The notes under the pieces are model-generated. The model was not told the origin of the DNA. It worked only from the letters and a program-made list of their open reading frames with translations, and did not search any database. The position numbers were made by a program, and so were the translations under genes. From Kluyvera sp046569695 (GTDB taxonomy: Bacteria > Pseudomonadota > Gammaproteobacteria > Enterobacterales > Enterobacteriaceae), in the NCBI RefSeq assembly GCF_046569695.1, contig NZ_JBKHUI010000006.1, positions 62,001-126,000 on the forward strand: 64,000 nucleotides of DNA, read 5' to 3'. Shown piece by piece: positions 8,489 to 15,883 of this stretch (positions within the stretch are counted from its first letter, which is position 1; the number at the start of each line of letters is the position of its first letter).

Positions 8489-8698
8489 CTACTCGCTGTC
8501 AGCCGTATCGAAGGTCCTGCTATATGGGCAGTGCTTCGCCCTTGTGATGTAGGTAAAGGTGTAGATGCTGTTGGAATAGACGCACAGGGTTTGCCCGTTT
8601 TCAGTAGTCGTCTGTTTCGGGTCATTCATCGTTATACGTCCAGCGCTGACGCTAAAGGCCACCAGAAGCCCGCAAAGTATCAGTACATAACCTTTCAT
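8489..8698 (-). CDS. Small exported protein with two cysteines, island cargo
   Basis: A 69-residue protein. The start at 8698 was chosen because GGAGGAAAACAAG precedes this ATG; the frame extends further upstream without a ribosome-binding site. An N-terminal signal peptide (MKGYVLILCGLLVAFSVSA, cleavage near residue 19-20) leaves a mature part of about 50 residues. Its two cysteines (LCVYSNS and KHCPYSR) could form a disulfide in the periplasm. I do not recognise a characterised family. Transcription runs toward the terminator that once served rnpB. Confidence 0.7.
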   Translation of the reverse strand: MKGYVLILCGLLVAFSVSAGRITMNDPKQTTTENGQTLCVYSNSIYTFTYITRAKHCPYSRTFDTADSE

Positions 8699-8864
8699 CT
8701 TGTTTTCCTCCGTTGCCGCCGCTTGTTGCTTATATGAACATTCCAATGTGTTCAGTACAACCCAATCGATCGATAAAAATTATCAATAAGATCGAATTTA
8801 TTAATTAATAAGGTTAGGATAATTCCCAGCACCTTCCAACTACACCAAATTCAAGGACGCAACT

Positions 8865-9446
8865 TTGACAACTAACAGCATGAAACATAAAGATTTGTAC
8901 TTTTATCTCTACATGGCTATCCCGTTGCTGTTCCCGGTAGCTTACTTTTTCACCATGAATAATAAGGTGGCTTGCGTAGTCTTTTACGTGGTCGCGCTGG
9001 TTTGTATGGTTTTCGATCAAAAAGAAATGGTGAAGTCTGCCAATGAATCTGAGCCACAATTTGCGGCCTCTGCTTTGGGGATCATCATATTTCCGCCTAT
9101 CTATGTTTATGGTCGGGCAAAAGCTGCTGGAGTGAGGCTCGGTAGAAGATGGATGTTGTTTTTCATGTACATATTGATAACGCTAGGTTGCACTTTGATC
9201 GCCGTTTCAATGAGTAACGACTCAGCACTGAAAACGAGCGCGTGTGAAATTACAACATCGATATTCAAGGACAAAGGGAGTGATGTGAAATGTCTGGTTG
9301 TGGAAGACATGAAGAAGGTTTCAGACAAAAACTACCGGGCGAAAGCTGTTTTGAATAACGGAGTTGATATGCCAATCACCATTGAAGAACGTGACGATAA
9401 TTATATCTACGTGACGTTAGCACCGTTAGGTGGCTTGCTAGAATAA
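8865..9446 (+). CDS. Multi-pass membrane protein of unknown function, island cargo
   Basis: A 193-residue protein. The TTG at 8865 is preferred because AAGGA lies 7 bases before it; the first in-frame ATG (8880) is too far from that site. Four hydrophobic segments (about residues 12-33, 35-51, 67-83, 95-116) are followed by a soluble C-terminal domain of about 75 residues with two cysteines (SACEITTS and VKCLVVED). The ALGIIIFPPIYVYGRAKAAG stretch is the most family-like part, but I do not recognise the family. It sits alone between the exported-protein gene and the recombinase module. Confidence 0.65.
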   Translation: MTTNSMKHKDLYFYLYMAIPLLFPVAYFFTMNNKVACVVFYVVALVCMVFDQKEMVKSANESEPQFAASALGIIIFPPIYVYGRAKAAGVRLGRRWMLFFMYILITLGCTLIAVSMSNDSALKTSACEITTSIFKDKGSDVKCLVVEDMKKVSDKNYRAKAVLNNGVDMPITIEERDDNYIYVTLAPLGGLLE

Positions 9447-9652
9447 GTGACTGGCACAGGGGAGCAATCCCCTTAATCCTTTCCCCGTCGCCGCAATGGT
9501 TTAAAACAGATCCCCCTCTATGCCACTGCCAGCATTAAAATATCACCGACACACGAACAGCACGATCAAGCGTCTACTCCACAGAACAGAGCCCCTTCAC
9601 TGATGATTTTCAAATATCAAAGGGTGAGCAGGTAGATGGCTCTCTTTGCTTC

Positions 9653-9771
9653 TGGTATCAACAATCGAACGTTTTACGATACCAATCTATCCCCATCAAA
9701 ACTGGTATCAACAATATAGAGTGTTGACATTAAGATACCAACGATCAATTATGATACCGTTAATTGATACC
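9653..9771. promoter_or_regulatory. Array of six GGTATC/GATACC half-sites upstream of the serine recombinase (res-like)
   Basis: Half-sites at 9654-9659 (GGTATC), 9678-9683 (GATACC), 9704-9709 (GGTATC), 9734-9739, 9753-9758 and 9766-9771 (GATACC). The first two form an inverted pair spanning 32 bp (9653-9684), the next two an inverted pair of 38 bp, and the last two are directly repeated 13 bp apart. Three paired subsites before a resolvase gene resemble a res site. A TTGACA hexamer at 9724-9729 lies inside the array, so the recombinase probably represses its own promoter (inference). Confidence 0.75.
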
Positions 9772-9786
9772 ACTTGAGAGGATGTT

Positions 9787-10362
9787 ATGAGCCGCACTTT
9801 TGCATATTGCCGTGTGTCCACCAGCGAGCAGACAACCGAAAACCAAATCATGGCGATTCGTCAGGCTGGCTATGATGTGCTAGATAACCGTGTAGTGTCG
9901 GAAGTTGTCTCCGGTGGAGTGCAGGCGATGAAGCGTAAGGCTTTCTCCGACCTCGTTAACCATAAACTGGAAGCCGGAGATAAGTTAGTTGTGCTCAAGT
10001 TGGATCGTTTGGGACGTGACAACATCGATGTGCAGCAAACAATCTCGATGCTTGTAACCAAAGGAATTGATGTTGTTTCTATGGACCTACCTGCGAGCAA
10101 TCTTGCCAGTGCTGAAGGGAAGTTGATGCTGCAAATGTTTTCAGCGTTTGCAGAGTTTGAAAAATCCCGTATTACAGAGCGCACTAAAGAAGGGCTTGAG
10201 AGAGCGAAGAAAGAAGGCAAGACGTTAGGCCGTCCTGCGGCAACAGACACGTATAAGCGTGTACAAGAGGCTAAATCTAATGGTCTGAGCCAAGCTAAAG
10301 CCGCCGCTGCCTTAGGGTTAGGGATTGCCACAGTAAAACGGCACTGGAACAGTTGTGTATAA
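9787..10362 (+). CDS. Serine recombinase (resolvase/invertase family)
   Basis: A 191-residue small serine recombinase. The catalytic region begins FAYCRVSTSEQ with Arg9 and nucleophile Ser11. The KLDRLGRD motif (71-78) and FAEFEKSRITERT (121-133, E-helix) are intact, and a C-terminal helix-turn-helix (about 158-188; GLSQAKAAAALGLGIATVKRHW) ends the protein. GAGAGG precedes the ATG. No invertible segment or transposase is adjacent, so a resolvase, a transposon remnant or an element-specific regulator are all possible. The repeat array directly upstream is its likely binding site. Confidence 0.92.
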   Translation: MSRTFAYCRVSTSEQTTENQIMAIRQAGYDVLDNRVVSEVVSGGVQAMKRKAFSDLVNHKLEAGDKLVVLKLDRLGRDNIDVQQTISMLVTKGIDVVSMDLPASNLASAEGKLMLQMFSAFAEFEKSRITERTKEGLERAKKEGKTLGRPAATDTYKRVQEAKSNGLSQAKAAAALGLGIATVKRHWNSCV

Positions 10363-10417
10363 ACTTCGAACATCACCAACCGTGGCGGCAGTACTCATTC
10401 TATGAATATCTAAACAT

Positions 10418-10466
10418 AGGTGGGTTAATAAATATATCTGTGCTGAACTTAACCCACCTTTCATTT
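10418..10466 (+). terminator. Terminator between serine recombinase and DUF262 gene
   Basis: Perfect 11-base inverted repeat AGGTGGGTTAA / TTAACCCACCT with a 20-base loop, followed by TTCATTTTTT on the + strand. It sits between two convergent genes. Confidence 0.75.
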
Positions 10467-10467
10467 T

Positions 10468-12039
10468 TTACAGATAACCTGTATTAATCAATTGTTGCGC
10501 TTTCTCAAGCAACATTTCATTGCGAAGCCTAATAAAATCATTAAACGGCAGTGTACCATCTTTCGCTTCATCCGGTATTAATGCTGCTGTAAAAATTTCT
10601 TCCTTGTGCTCAACCGGAATATCTTTAAAGTAGTTACTTGGGGCTTTATCACTAATGGCATTATTCTCAGAAGCAGAAAGAAAGCATATGTTGGAGATGA
10701 TATTTGCTTCATGAAATTGCACATTACTTAAAGCCAGATATCCTTTAGGATAAATGTGATGGAATTGTCTTGCATTGTAGGCTGATAAAACTGTACCTAA
10801 GTCCACTTCCGAACCAGTCAAGAAGGATCTTGGTCTTAACTGAGCCATCAAGCACAATGCTGTTTTGGCTGCTGTTGAATTAATTCGCCAAGAGCTACTG
10901 AATAAATCAGATTTTACAACTGGGTTGTTTTCATCAAATGGATTTTCACCTTCAGCAACCCTTTTAATTTTAGCTAAATCCTCAAGAACCAAACGATTAG
11001 TACCTGCTTTATATCGTAAGGTCAAGGAGCATTGCCAAAACCATTTTCTGAGTTGTTTTATCTGATTCGCGTTCGGCCGACGAATCAAAGCATAGAAGTT
11101 GACAATAGGTATCATCATAATTGGAAAAGGTAAAAATATTATATTCTTAACCTTTAATTGCCCTTCCAAAAAGTCAACTGCTGAAGTCACTGCACCTTTG
11201 AGAACACTCATCCCATTGACCAACGCATCTGGTTCAACATCTACTAAATCATCTGAATCAATTGAGTGGCAGACTAATGAAGATAGCATTCTCATTAACA
11301 TGGTCTGATCTATATCTTCATAGCCCTTGTCTTTAAGGCTATCTAATAACGAATCAATTTCTCTTCTTAAATCAAATTGATCAGACCAAGTCCATGCAGT
11401 TAGCAATTCCAAATTACTAAGCGGGGTTCCCGAGGAGTTTATTCTTTGGAATATACTACATACTTCTTTATTGCTCCGTTCTCGAATGGTAACTACTGGA
11501 AACTCATAATCTTTAAATGATTCAGTTAACTTTGCGATATTGTTTTTCTGTGCATCATTAAATGCTGGCAATTCGACTAAGAGCTTAGTTGTATCTAATA
11601 TTTTATTTAACTGTATTTTGTTTTTACCATTCGCAGCACTATAATGAACAAAAACATCTTCGTCGGGTAAGAAACAAATATTAAACCTATCAGCAAGCTC
11701 CACATCAGAAGTATTTTCATCAGAATGAAATACCCCATATAACGTTGTAAGCCTTTGCTGTCCATCCAATATATAATTTACAGGGTAGTCTTCCGGTGTA
11801 TTTGGTAAAGAGAAACCGCCAACATTACGCTCATGTTTTAACTCTTCTCTTGTCGACCACATTAAGAGCGAACCAACTGGATACCCTCTATATATAGAAT
11901 CCAAAAGGCTGATAATTTGATCATCAGTCCAAATATATTCACGCTGAAAAACTGGGATTTTTATATTTCCGCGCTCTACATCAGATAACAATGAAGCAAG
12001 CCGTGGACTAGAAGGAGTGATCTTACTCAATGATGCCAT
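10468..12039 (-). CDS. DUF262 and HNH domain protein, probable GmrSD/SspE-like defence nuclease
   Basis: A 523-residue protein. The start at 12039 was chosen because AAAAGG precedes this ATG; the frame stays open 75 codons further but without support. The N-terminal DUF262 (ParB-like nucleotidase) domain shows IPVFQREYIWTDDQI (28-42), ILDGQQRLTTLYG (90-102) and IFQRINSSGTPL (196-207). A long helical middle is followed by a C-terminal HNH-type (DUF1524-like) region with FHHIYPKGYL (His427/428) and NIISNICFLSASENN. In GmrSD and SspE this pair gives nucleotide-dependent cleavage of modified phage DNA (family knowledge). No methyltransferase or Ssp genes are adjacent. Expression and targets are unknown. 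Confidence 0.88.
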   Translation of the reverse strand: MASLSKITPSSPRLASLLSDVERGNIKIPVFQREYIWTDDQIISLLDSIYRGYPVGSLLMWSTREELKHERNVGGFSLPNTPEDYPVNYILDGQQRLTTLYGVFHSDENTSDVELADRFNICFLPDEDVFVHYSAANGKNKIQLNKILDTTKLLVELPAFNDAQKNNIAKLTESFKDYEFPVVTIRERSNKEVCSIFQRINSSGTPLSNLELLTAWTWSDQFDLRREIDSLLDSLKDKGYEDIDQTMLMRMLSSLVCHSIDSDDLVDVEPDALVNGMSVLKGAVTSAVDFLEGQLKVKNIIFLPFPIMMIPIVNFYALIRRPNANQIKQLRKWFWQCSLTLRYKAGTNRLVLEDLAKIKRVAEGENPFDENNPVVKSDLFSSSWRINSTAAKTALCLMAQLRPRSFLTGSEVDLGTVLSAYNARQFHHIYPKGYLALSNVQFHEANIISNICFLSASENNAISDKAPSNYFKDIPVEHKEEIFTAALIPDEAKDGTLPFNDFIRLRNEMLLEKAQQLINTGYL

Positions 12040-12186
12040 AATCGAGCCTTTTGTGTGATGTAAGTCTAATTTTTTCCAATTTAAACACGTCGCCCATGTC
12101 ACAAACAGTGATAACGCCCCTGCACATTTCTCTTCGTCTCGTGCCATGAATCGTAATGCGTTGGTGTAAAGTGGGCAAACATGCAT

Positions 12187-12357
12187 ATGGCTATACTTTC
12201 TTACCATTTGTCTGGAGATTACTACAATAAATCTGGGAAAACAAAAAAGGACTACCGCATTCAAAGCAGTAGCCCCTTAGTTGATTTTCAAGAAAAACTG
12301 AGAATCACAGCCAATAAATTAAATCTGAACGAGATAGAGAACAAAGCCCCCTGTTAG
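12187..12357 (+). CDS. Possible small protein, 56 residues
   Basis: An open frame beginning MAILSYHLSGDYYNKSGKTKK and ending NEIENKAPC. A second ATG at 12181 would add two residues. It lies in the 417-bp gap between the oppositely oriented DUF262 start and the Gp2 3' end. Composition is protein-like (polar, Lys/Tyr-rich, then a helical ENK-rich tail), but the ribosome-binding site is weak and I recognise no family. It may be a divergently transcribed partner of the DUF262 gene or a chance frame. Nothing else is evident in this gap. Confidence 0.35.
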   Translation: MAILSYHLSGDYYNKSGKTKKDYRIQSSSPLVDFQEKLRITANKLNLNEIENKAPC

Positions 12358-12456
12358 ATAGCCTGTATGACTCTCTGTGAGGATTTTATGATGTAGGTAA
12401 TGCGATGGTACTGCTAATGATTTAAAAGTGAATACAGGACTTCCTGTGAAGGGTTT

Positions 12457-13158
12457 TTAATGCAGCGTAATAGCCGTCTTAAATCTTACCCTTGAAGCTG
12501 AAAAGGTTTGCTGCCCTTTGCCAGTAGAATACTTCCCACGGTTTTTTGCAATGTATGAGATTCTTTCGACCATGTCCACCAGCGAACCGTGATCACCTCT
12601 TTTGATTCTGTAACTACCTTTAGCTACATGAGCACGGGAAACACCATTAGTCAGTTCAGACCATATACGGCTGATTCTACCCGCCATGCCTTTATCACGA
12701 AACCCTGCCGTTCTTACTTGAAAGTATGGTAGAGCAATCCAGCAATGATAATGAAGCTGTTTAGCCGTTTCAATTTCCCCACTCCAACCATATCCAAAGC
12801 GTTTTATAGGCTGACCATTCCATGCCTTTGCAGTGAATTCCCCCCGTAAGAGGGTAAATAAATTACTAACTAATTTGTTGCTTTCAGCAACGGACATTCC
12901 ATCTGGTACAGATAAGTCAAAACGAAAAGCGAACAGTTCGTCGTAGTACGACAACATAGCGTGTAGTTGTTCGATGAACCTGTCGATAATTTCTTTTCGT
13001 ATCGGGCTACTACGATTATTTAACGGATCATGATTAAGCTTGTAAGCCAAACCCTTATGGATATACGTTGTAGAATGGATCAGAGTGTAATGACCGTTGT
13101 CACGGTGAGATGTCAGTAAATTGATGGGTTGAGGTAAAGATAAAACAGGTTGCTGCAT
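12457..13158 (-). CDS. Inovirus Gp2-type (YagK/YfjJ) replication-like protein
   Basis: A 233-residue protein resembling the inovirus-type Gp2 family (C-terminal YagK/YfjJ domain) found in enterobacterial prophages and satellites. The core has FAFRFDLSVPDG (76-87), then LHYHCWIALPYF (135-146), where His136-x-His138 is an HUH-like metal motif, and ISYIAKNRGKYS (200-211) with candidate catalytic tyrosines Tyr202/Tyr210. This matches the motif order of HUH replication endonucleases; actual nicking activity is inferred. GAAGGAGGC lies just upstream of the ATG. It probably supports element replication or mobilisation. Confidence 0.82.
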   Translation of the reverse strand: MQQPVLSLPQPINLLTSHRDNGHYTLIHSTTYIHKGLAYKLNHDPLNNRSSPIRKEIIDRFIEQLHAMLSYYDELFAFRFDLSVPDGMSVAESNKLVSNLFTLLRGEFTAKAWNGQPIKRFGYGWSGEIETAKQLHYHCWIALPYFQVRTAGFRDKGMAGRISRIWSELTNGVSRAHVAKGSYRIKRGDHGSLVDMVERISYIAKNRGKYSTGKGQQTFSASRVRFKTAITLH

Positions 13159-13300
13159 ACGCCTCCTTCTAGAATGTCAGATAGATATAGATCCTTAATA
13201 CAGATATTAATAAAAACCAGTAGCAAACAGAAACGCAAAAAGCCCAGCAGACCCACACCACTTCTGGCGTTGGAATACAGGCATCACAGGATTTTTTACT

Positions 13301-13314
13301 CAGAAACGTTTCTG
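13301..13314. promoter_or_regulatory. Perfect 14-bp palindrome upstream of the Gp2 gene
   Basis: CAGAAACGTTTCTG, fully self-complementary, with an AAACGTTT core. It lies in the 211-bp gap between the Fur-like gene and the Gp2 start, where the Gp2 promoter is expected. It is a candidate operator; the protein that binds it is unknown. Confidence 0.55.
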
Positions 13315-13369
13315 TATTGAACAAGAAACTTTTATTAGATTACCACTGGATTTTATGTTTCGCAAGGGC

Positions 13370-13711
13370 CTAGCTGGCGCTTGTATAGTCCTGATTACAG
13401 TATGGGCAAAAATTAACGTGGTTAGCGGAGACCAAGAACCAGCGAGATACGCCTGAACGATCGATGATGTAGTCAGCTAAACCAGCCTTAGATAGTACAG
13501 ATAAATTGCGGTGTGTTGTTGAAAGTGGCACGTTCAGGAGTTTTGAAAGTTCTAGAGCCGTACTTGGGATAACGGTTCGGGTTAGGTGGTAGAGGACATT
13601 GATACGTGAACTGGTCAGTGTTAATCCTGCTGACTTCAGAGTGCTTGCCGCGCGTTTACGCTCATTCAATGACGGTGGAGCAAACGCTGGCAGATTGAAT
13701 TTGAGATGCAA
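13370..13711 (-). CDS. Shortened Fur-like winged-helix regulator
   Basis: A 113-residue protein. The TTG at 13711 is chosen because GAGGGG lies 5 bases before it. The pattern LKSAGLTLTSSRINVLYHL (25-43), LSTTHRNLSVLSKAGLADY (63-81) and SRWFLVSANHVNFCPYCNQ (89-107) lines up with the Fur DNA-binding domain, hinge strand and first CxxC of Fur/Zur proteins. It ends eight residues after Cys105, so most of the dimerisation domain and the second cysteine pair are missing. Fur proteins are usually 135-150 residues. Function as a regulator of int or of iron/zinc-linked genes is inferred. It lies downstream of int in the same direction. Confidence 0.75.
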   Translation of the reverse strand: MHLKFNLPAFAPPSLNERKRAASTLKSAGLTLTSSRINVLYHLTRTVIPSTALELSKLLNVPLSTTHRNLSVLSKAGLADYIIDRSGVSRWFLVSANHVNFCPYCNQDYTSAS

Positions 13712-13717
13712 GATTTC

Positions 13718-13784
13718 CCCTCTGCAAAATGATTTATCACAGAGGGCATTTTATCATAAAACCGCACAATTGAGAATCATTATC
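13718..13784. promoter_or_regulatory. Operator region of the Fur-like gene, with Fur-box-like site
   Basis: Three elements lie between the int stop and the Fur-like start. One is an inverted repeat CCCTCTG-N15-CAGAGGG (13718-13746). The next is the near-palindrome TTTTATCATAAAA (13749-13761). The third, GAGAATCATTATC at 13772-13784, ends a 19-mer that agrees with the Fur consensus at 14 of 19 positions by eye. It overlaps the int stop codon. Confidence 0.5.
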
Positions 13785-15417
13785 ACTTAAGCCAGTCAAT
13801 GCAGTCGATAACCGGAATCAAAGCAGAAACGTTAAATTCATGTATATATACTTGCGTCTGACCAATGCGAGATAGTTCGTGTCCGACCGTCCGTTGCACA
13901 ATTGGTAGATTGTTAGTTTTCGCCGCTTCAGTGATGAAAGTATGGCGTAAACTGTGAATGATACGGCGACGCTTAAAGTCATCCAGGTAATGAATATCCA
14001 GCGTTTCACGTATGCTGTGAAAAATTCGTGTCAACTGTGTTTTATTAGTTATTTGAGGGAAGAGTCTTGCATCTGGATTCTTGTCTTTGATGTAACTTAA
14101 AAAGTTCATTTCTATCAAGCGAAGTGAAAGAGGAATTTGTCGTATTCCTGCTTCAGTCTTACTGTCTTGGATCAGAATGTAGTACCGCTGGCTATCATCA
14201 TCCAGACGGATATCCGAAACTTTCAAAGCTGCTATTTCAGAGCGACGAGCCCCTGTATATGCAAGCAGTAAAAACACCCATTTTTTCCAATCTTCAAGCG
14301 TTTTAAAATACGCCACCAGCTTTCGCATCTCTGTAAGGCTATAGTTGCCATAGCTGCGACTTTTCGCCTCAAACTTGACATTATTCGTAGGCGATGATTC
14401 AAGAACATCTTCTTCTTTGACCAAGTAGGCAAACAATCCCTGACACAGCTTTAAATAGCCGTTAACTGTTCTCGAAGACACCAGATCTTCTTCAGGGATA
14501 TCATCCGCATCGAGGCACTCCTGAGTAGTCATCCTGTTGTACGGTTTTTTGTTCTGTTGAGGGAGACCCGCTGCCATCTCGAGTAAATTTTTGATATCAC
14601 GACGGGTAATACTATTGACGATAGTACCAGCCCCCAGAACAGCCTCTATGACTTCGTAATATTTTTCACTTTCTTGGCGGATCTTCGGAGTCCAGTCCGA
14701 CTTAAATTTTACAAATCCCTTCCATGCCTCAGATAGTGACAAAGCAGAGGCCTGTGATTCTTCCGACTTACTAGCTTGCTCGGAAACATAATTACTTTCT
14801 GGCCGCAAAGAGCTAAGGATCTGCCGATATTCGGAATGTCGGGAATCAAGAAAAGCTGCATATGCATCACAGCTATTTCTCCACATGAGGTCATACTCTG
14901 CCGCTATATAATCAATCTCATCCGCCATGCCTGTAATGTCATACTGCCTGCTAAGATGTTCGATAACAATGTCTTCCGACAAAGCTGGGCCATCTTTAGT
15001 GAAAGTCTCACCAAGTATGTCTCCTAAGAGCATAATGTTACTTTTTTCACGAACCAATGAAATCGAGTTACGCATTCTCTTACGAGTAGTTGCTGGGATT
15101 TTTTTTACTGCAGCATAAAAGGTGGCCTGAACACTGAGTAAATAATCATCAATGTCTTTTTGTTCTAATTTCTTCATTTTCTGCACTATGTCCAAAAGTT
15201 GGGCTGGCTCCATCTTGGACGATTTTACAAGAGAAATGAACATAGCGAGACGAGAAGATTTAAACCTTGCTCTACTGGCAGAATCGCAGCCCAGAGATAA
15301 GCGAAAGAAGCCGCCTGAAGGTAATCTGAAATGAAGGCTGTAGCGGTTGCCACGCTTTAGGATATTCGGGATGGAACAGCCGTTGGTGTGTCTCGTTTGT
15401 ATCACAGTCTGTGTCAC
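13783..15417 (-). CDS. int: Tyrosine site-specific integrase of the rnpB island
   Basis: A 544-residue tyrosine recombinase. Catalytic residues are visible: Arg391 in TGARRSE, Lys420 in DSKTEAGIRQIP, His488 and Arg491 in HSLRHTF, His513 in VGHELSR and nucleophile Tyr524 in QVYIHEF. The N-terminal ~220 residues are a poorly conserved arm-binding and coiled part, and the core-binding domain spans about 225-345. The GTG at 15417 is supported by AAGG 7 bases upstream. It starts 49 bases beyond the rnpB 3' end on the same strand, as expected for an integrase beside its attachment site. Length is somewhat above the common 400-450 residues. Confidence 0.93.
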   Translation of the reverse strand: MTQTVIQTRHTNGCSIPNILKRGNRYSLHFRLPSGGFFRLSLGCDSASRARFKSSRLAMFISLVKSSKMEPAQLLDIVQKMKKLEQKDIDDYLLSVQATFYAAVKKIPATTRKRMRNSISLVREKSNIMLLGDILGETFTKDGPALSEDIVIEHLSRQYDITGMADEIDYIAAEYDLMWRNSCDAYAAFLDSRHSEYRQILSSLRPESNYVSEQASKSEESQASALSLSEAWKGFVKFKSDWTPKIRQESEKYYEVIEAVLGAGTIVNSITRRDIKNLLEMAAGLPQQNKKPYNRMTTQECLDADDIPEEDLVSSRTVNGYLKLCQGLFAYLVKEEDVLESSPTNNVKFEAKSRSYGNYSLTEMRKLVAYFKTLEDWKKWVFLLLAYTGARRSEIAALKVSDIRLDDDSQRYYILIQDSKTEAGIRQIPLSLRLIEMNFLSYIKDKNPDARLFPQITNKTQLTRIFHSIRETLDIHYLDDFKRRRIIHSLRHTFITEAAKTNNLPIVQRTVGHELSRIGQTQVYIHEFNVSALIPVIDCIDWLK

Positions 15418-15451
15418 AGTTTTGCCTTAGAAAGCCTGAGACACACCAACG
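15381..15451 (-). promoter_or_regulatory. 14-bp inverted repeat around the int start codon
   Basis: CGTTGGTGTGTCTC at 15381-15394 and its exact complement at 15438-15451, 43 bases apart. On the RNA strand the int ribosome-binding site (AAGG) and GTG start lie in the loop. It could be an RNA structure affecting int translation, or paired arm-type binding sites for the integrase. Confidence 0.75.
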
Positions 15452-15466
15452 TATTGTTTTAGAAGA

Positions 15467-15847
<381 letters not shown>

Positions 15848-15854
15848 GGCGCGC

Positions 15855-15883
15855 AGTATAGAGGGTTTGCGCGCTGATGTCAC
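15855..15883 (-). promoter_or_regulatory. rnpB promoter
   Basis: On the minus strand GTGACA (-35), a 17-base spacer and TATACT (-10), 7 bases from the RNA 5' end. A GC-rich discriminator (GCGCGCC) follows, as expected for a stringently controlled stable-RNA promoter. The -35 box contains the garK stop codon. Confidence 0.88.

Noticed and set aside
9653..9771. GGTATC/GATACC repeats as a small CRISPR array
   Set aside because: Repeats are only 6-13 bp, in mixed orientation and irregularly spaced, with no cas genes; recombinase binding sites explain them better.
12040..12264. N-terminal extension of the DUF262 protein to 12264
   Set aside because: The 75 extra residues have no family similarity, and the ATG at 12039 has AAAAGG at proper distance and begins right before the DUF262 domain.
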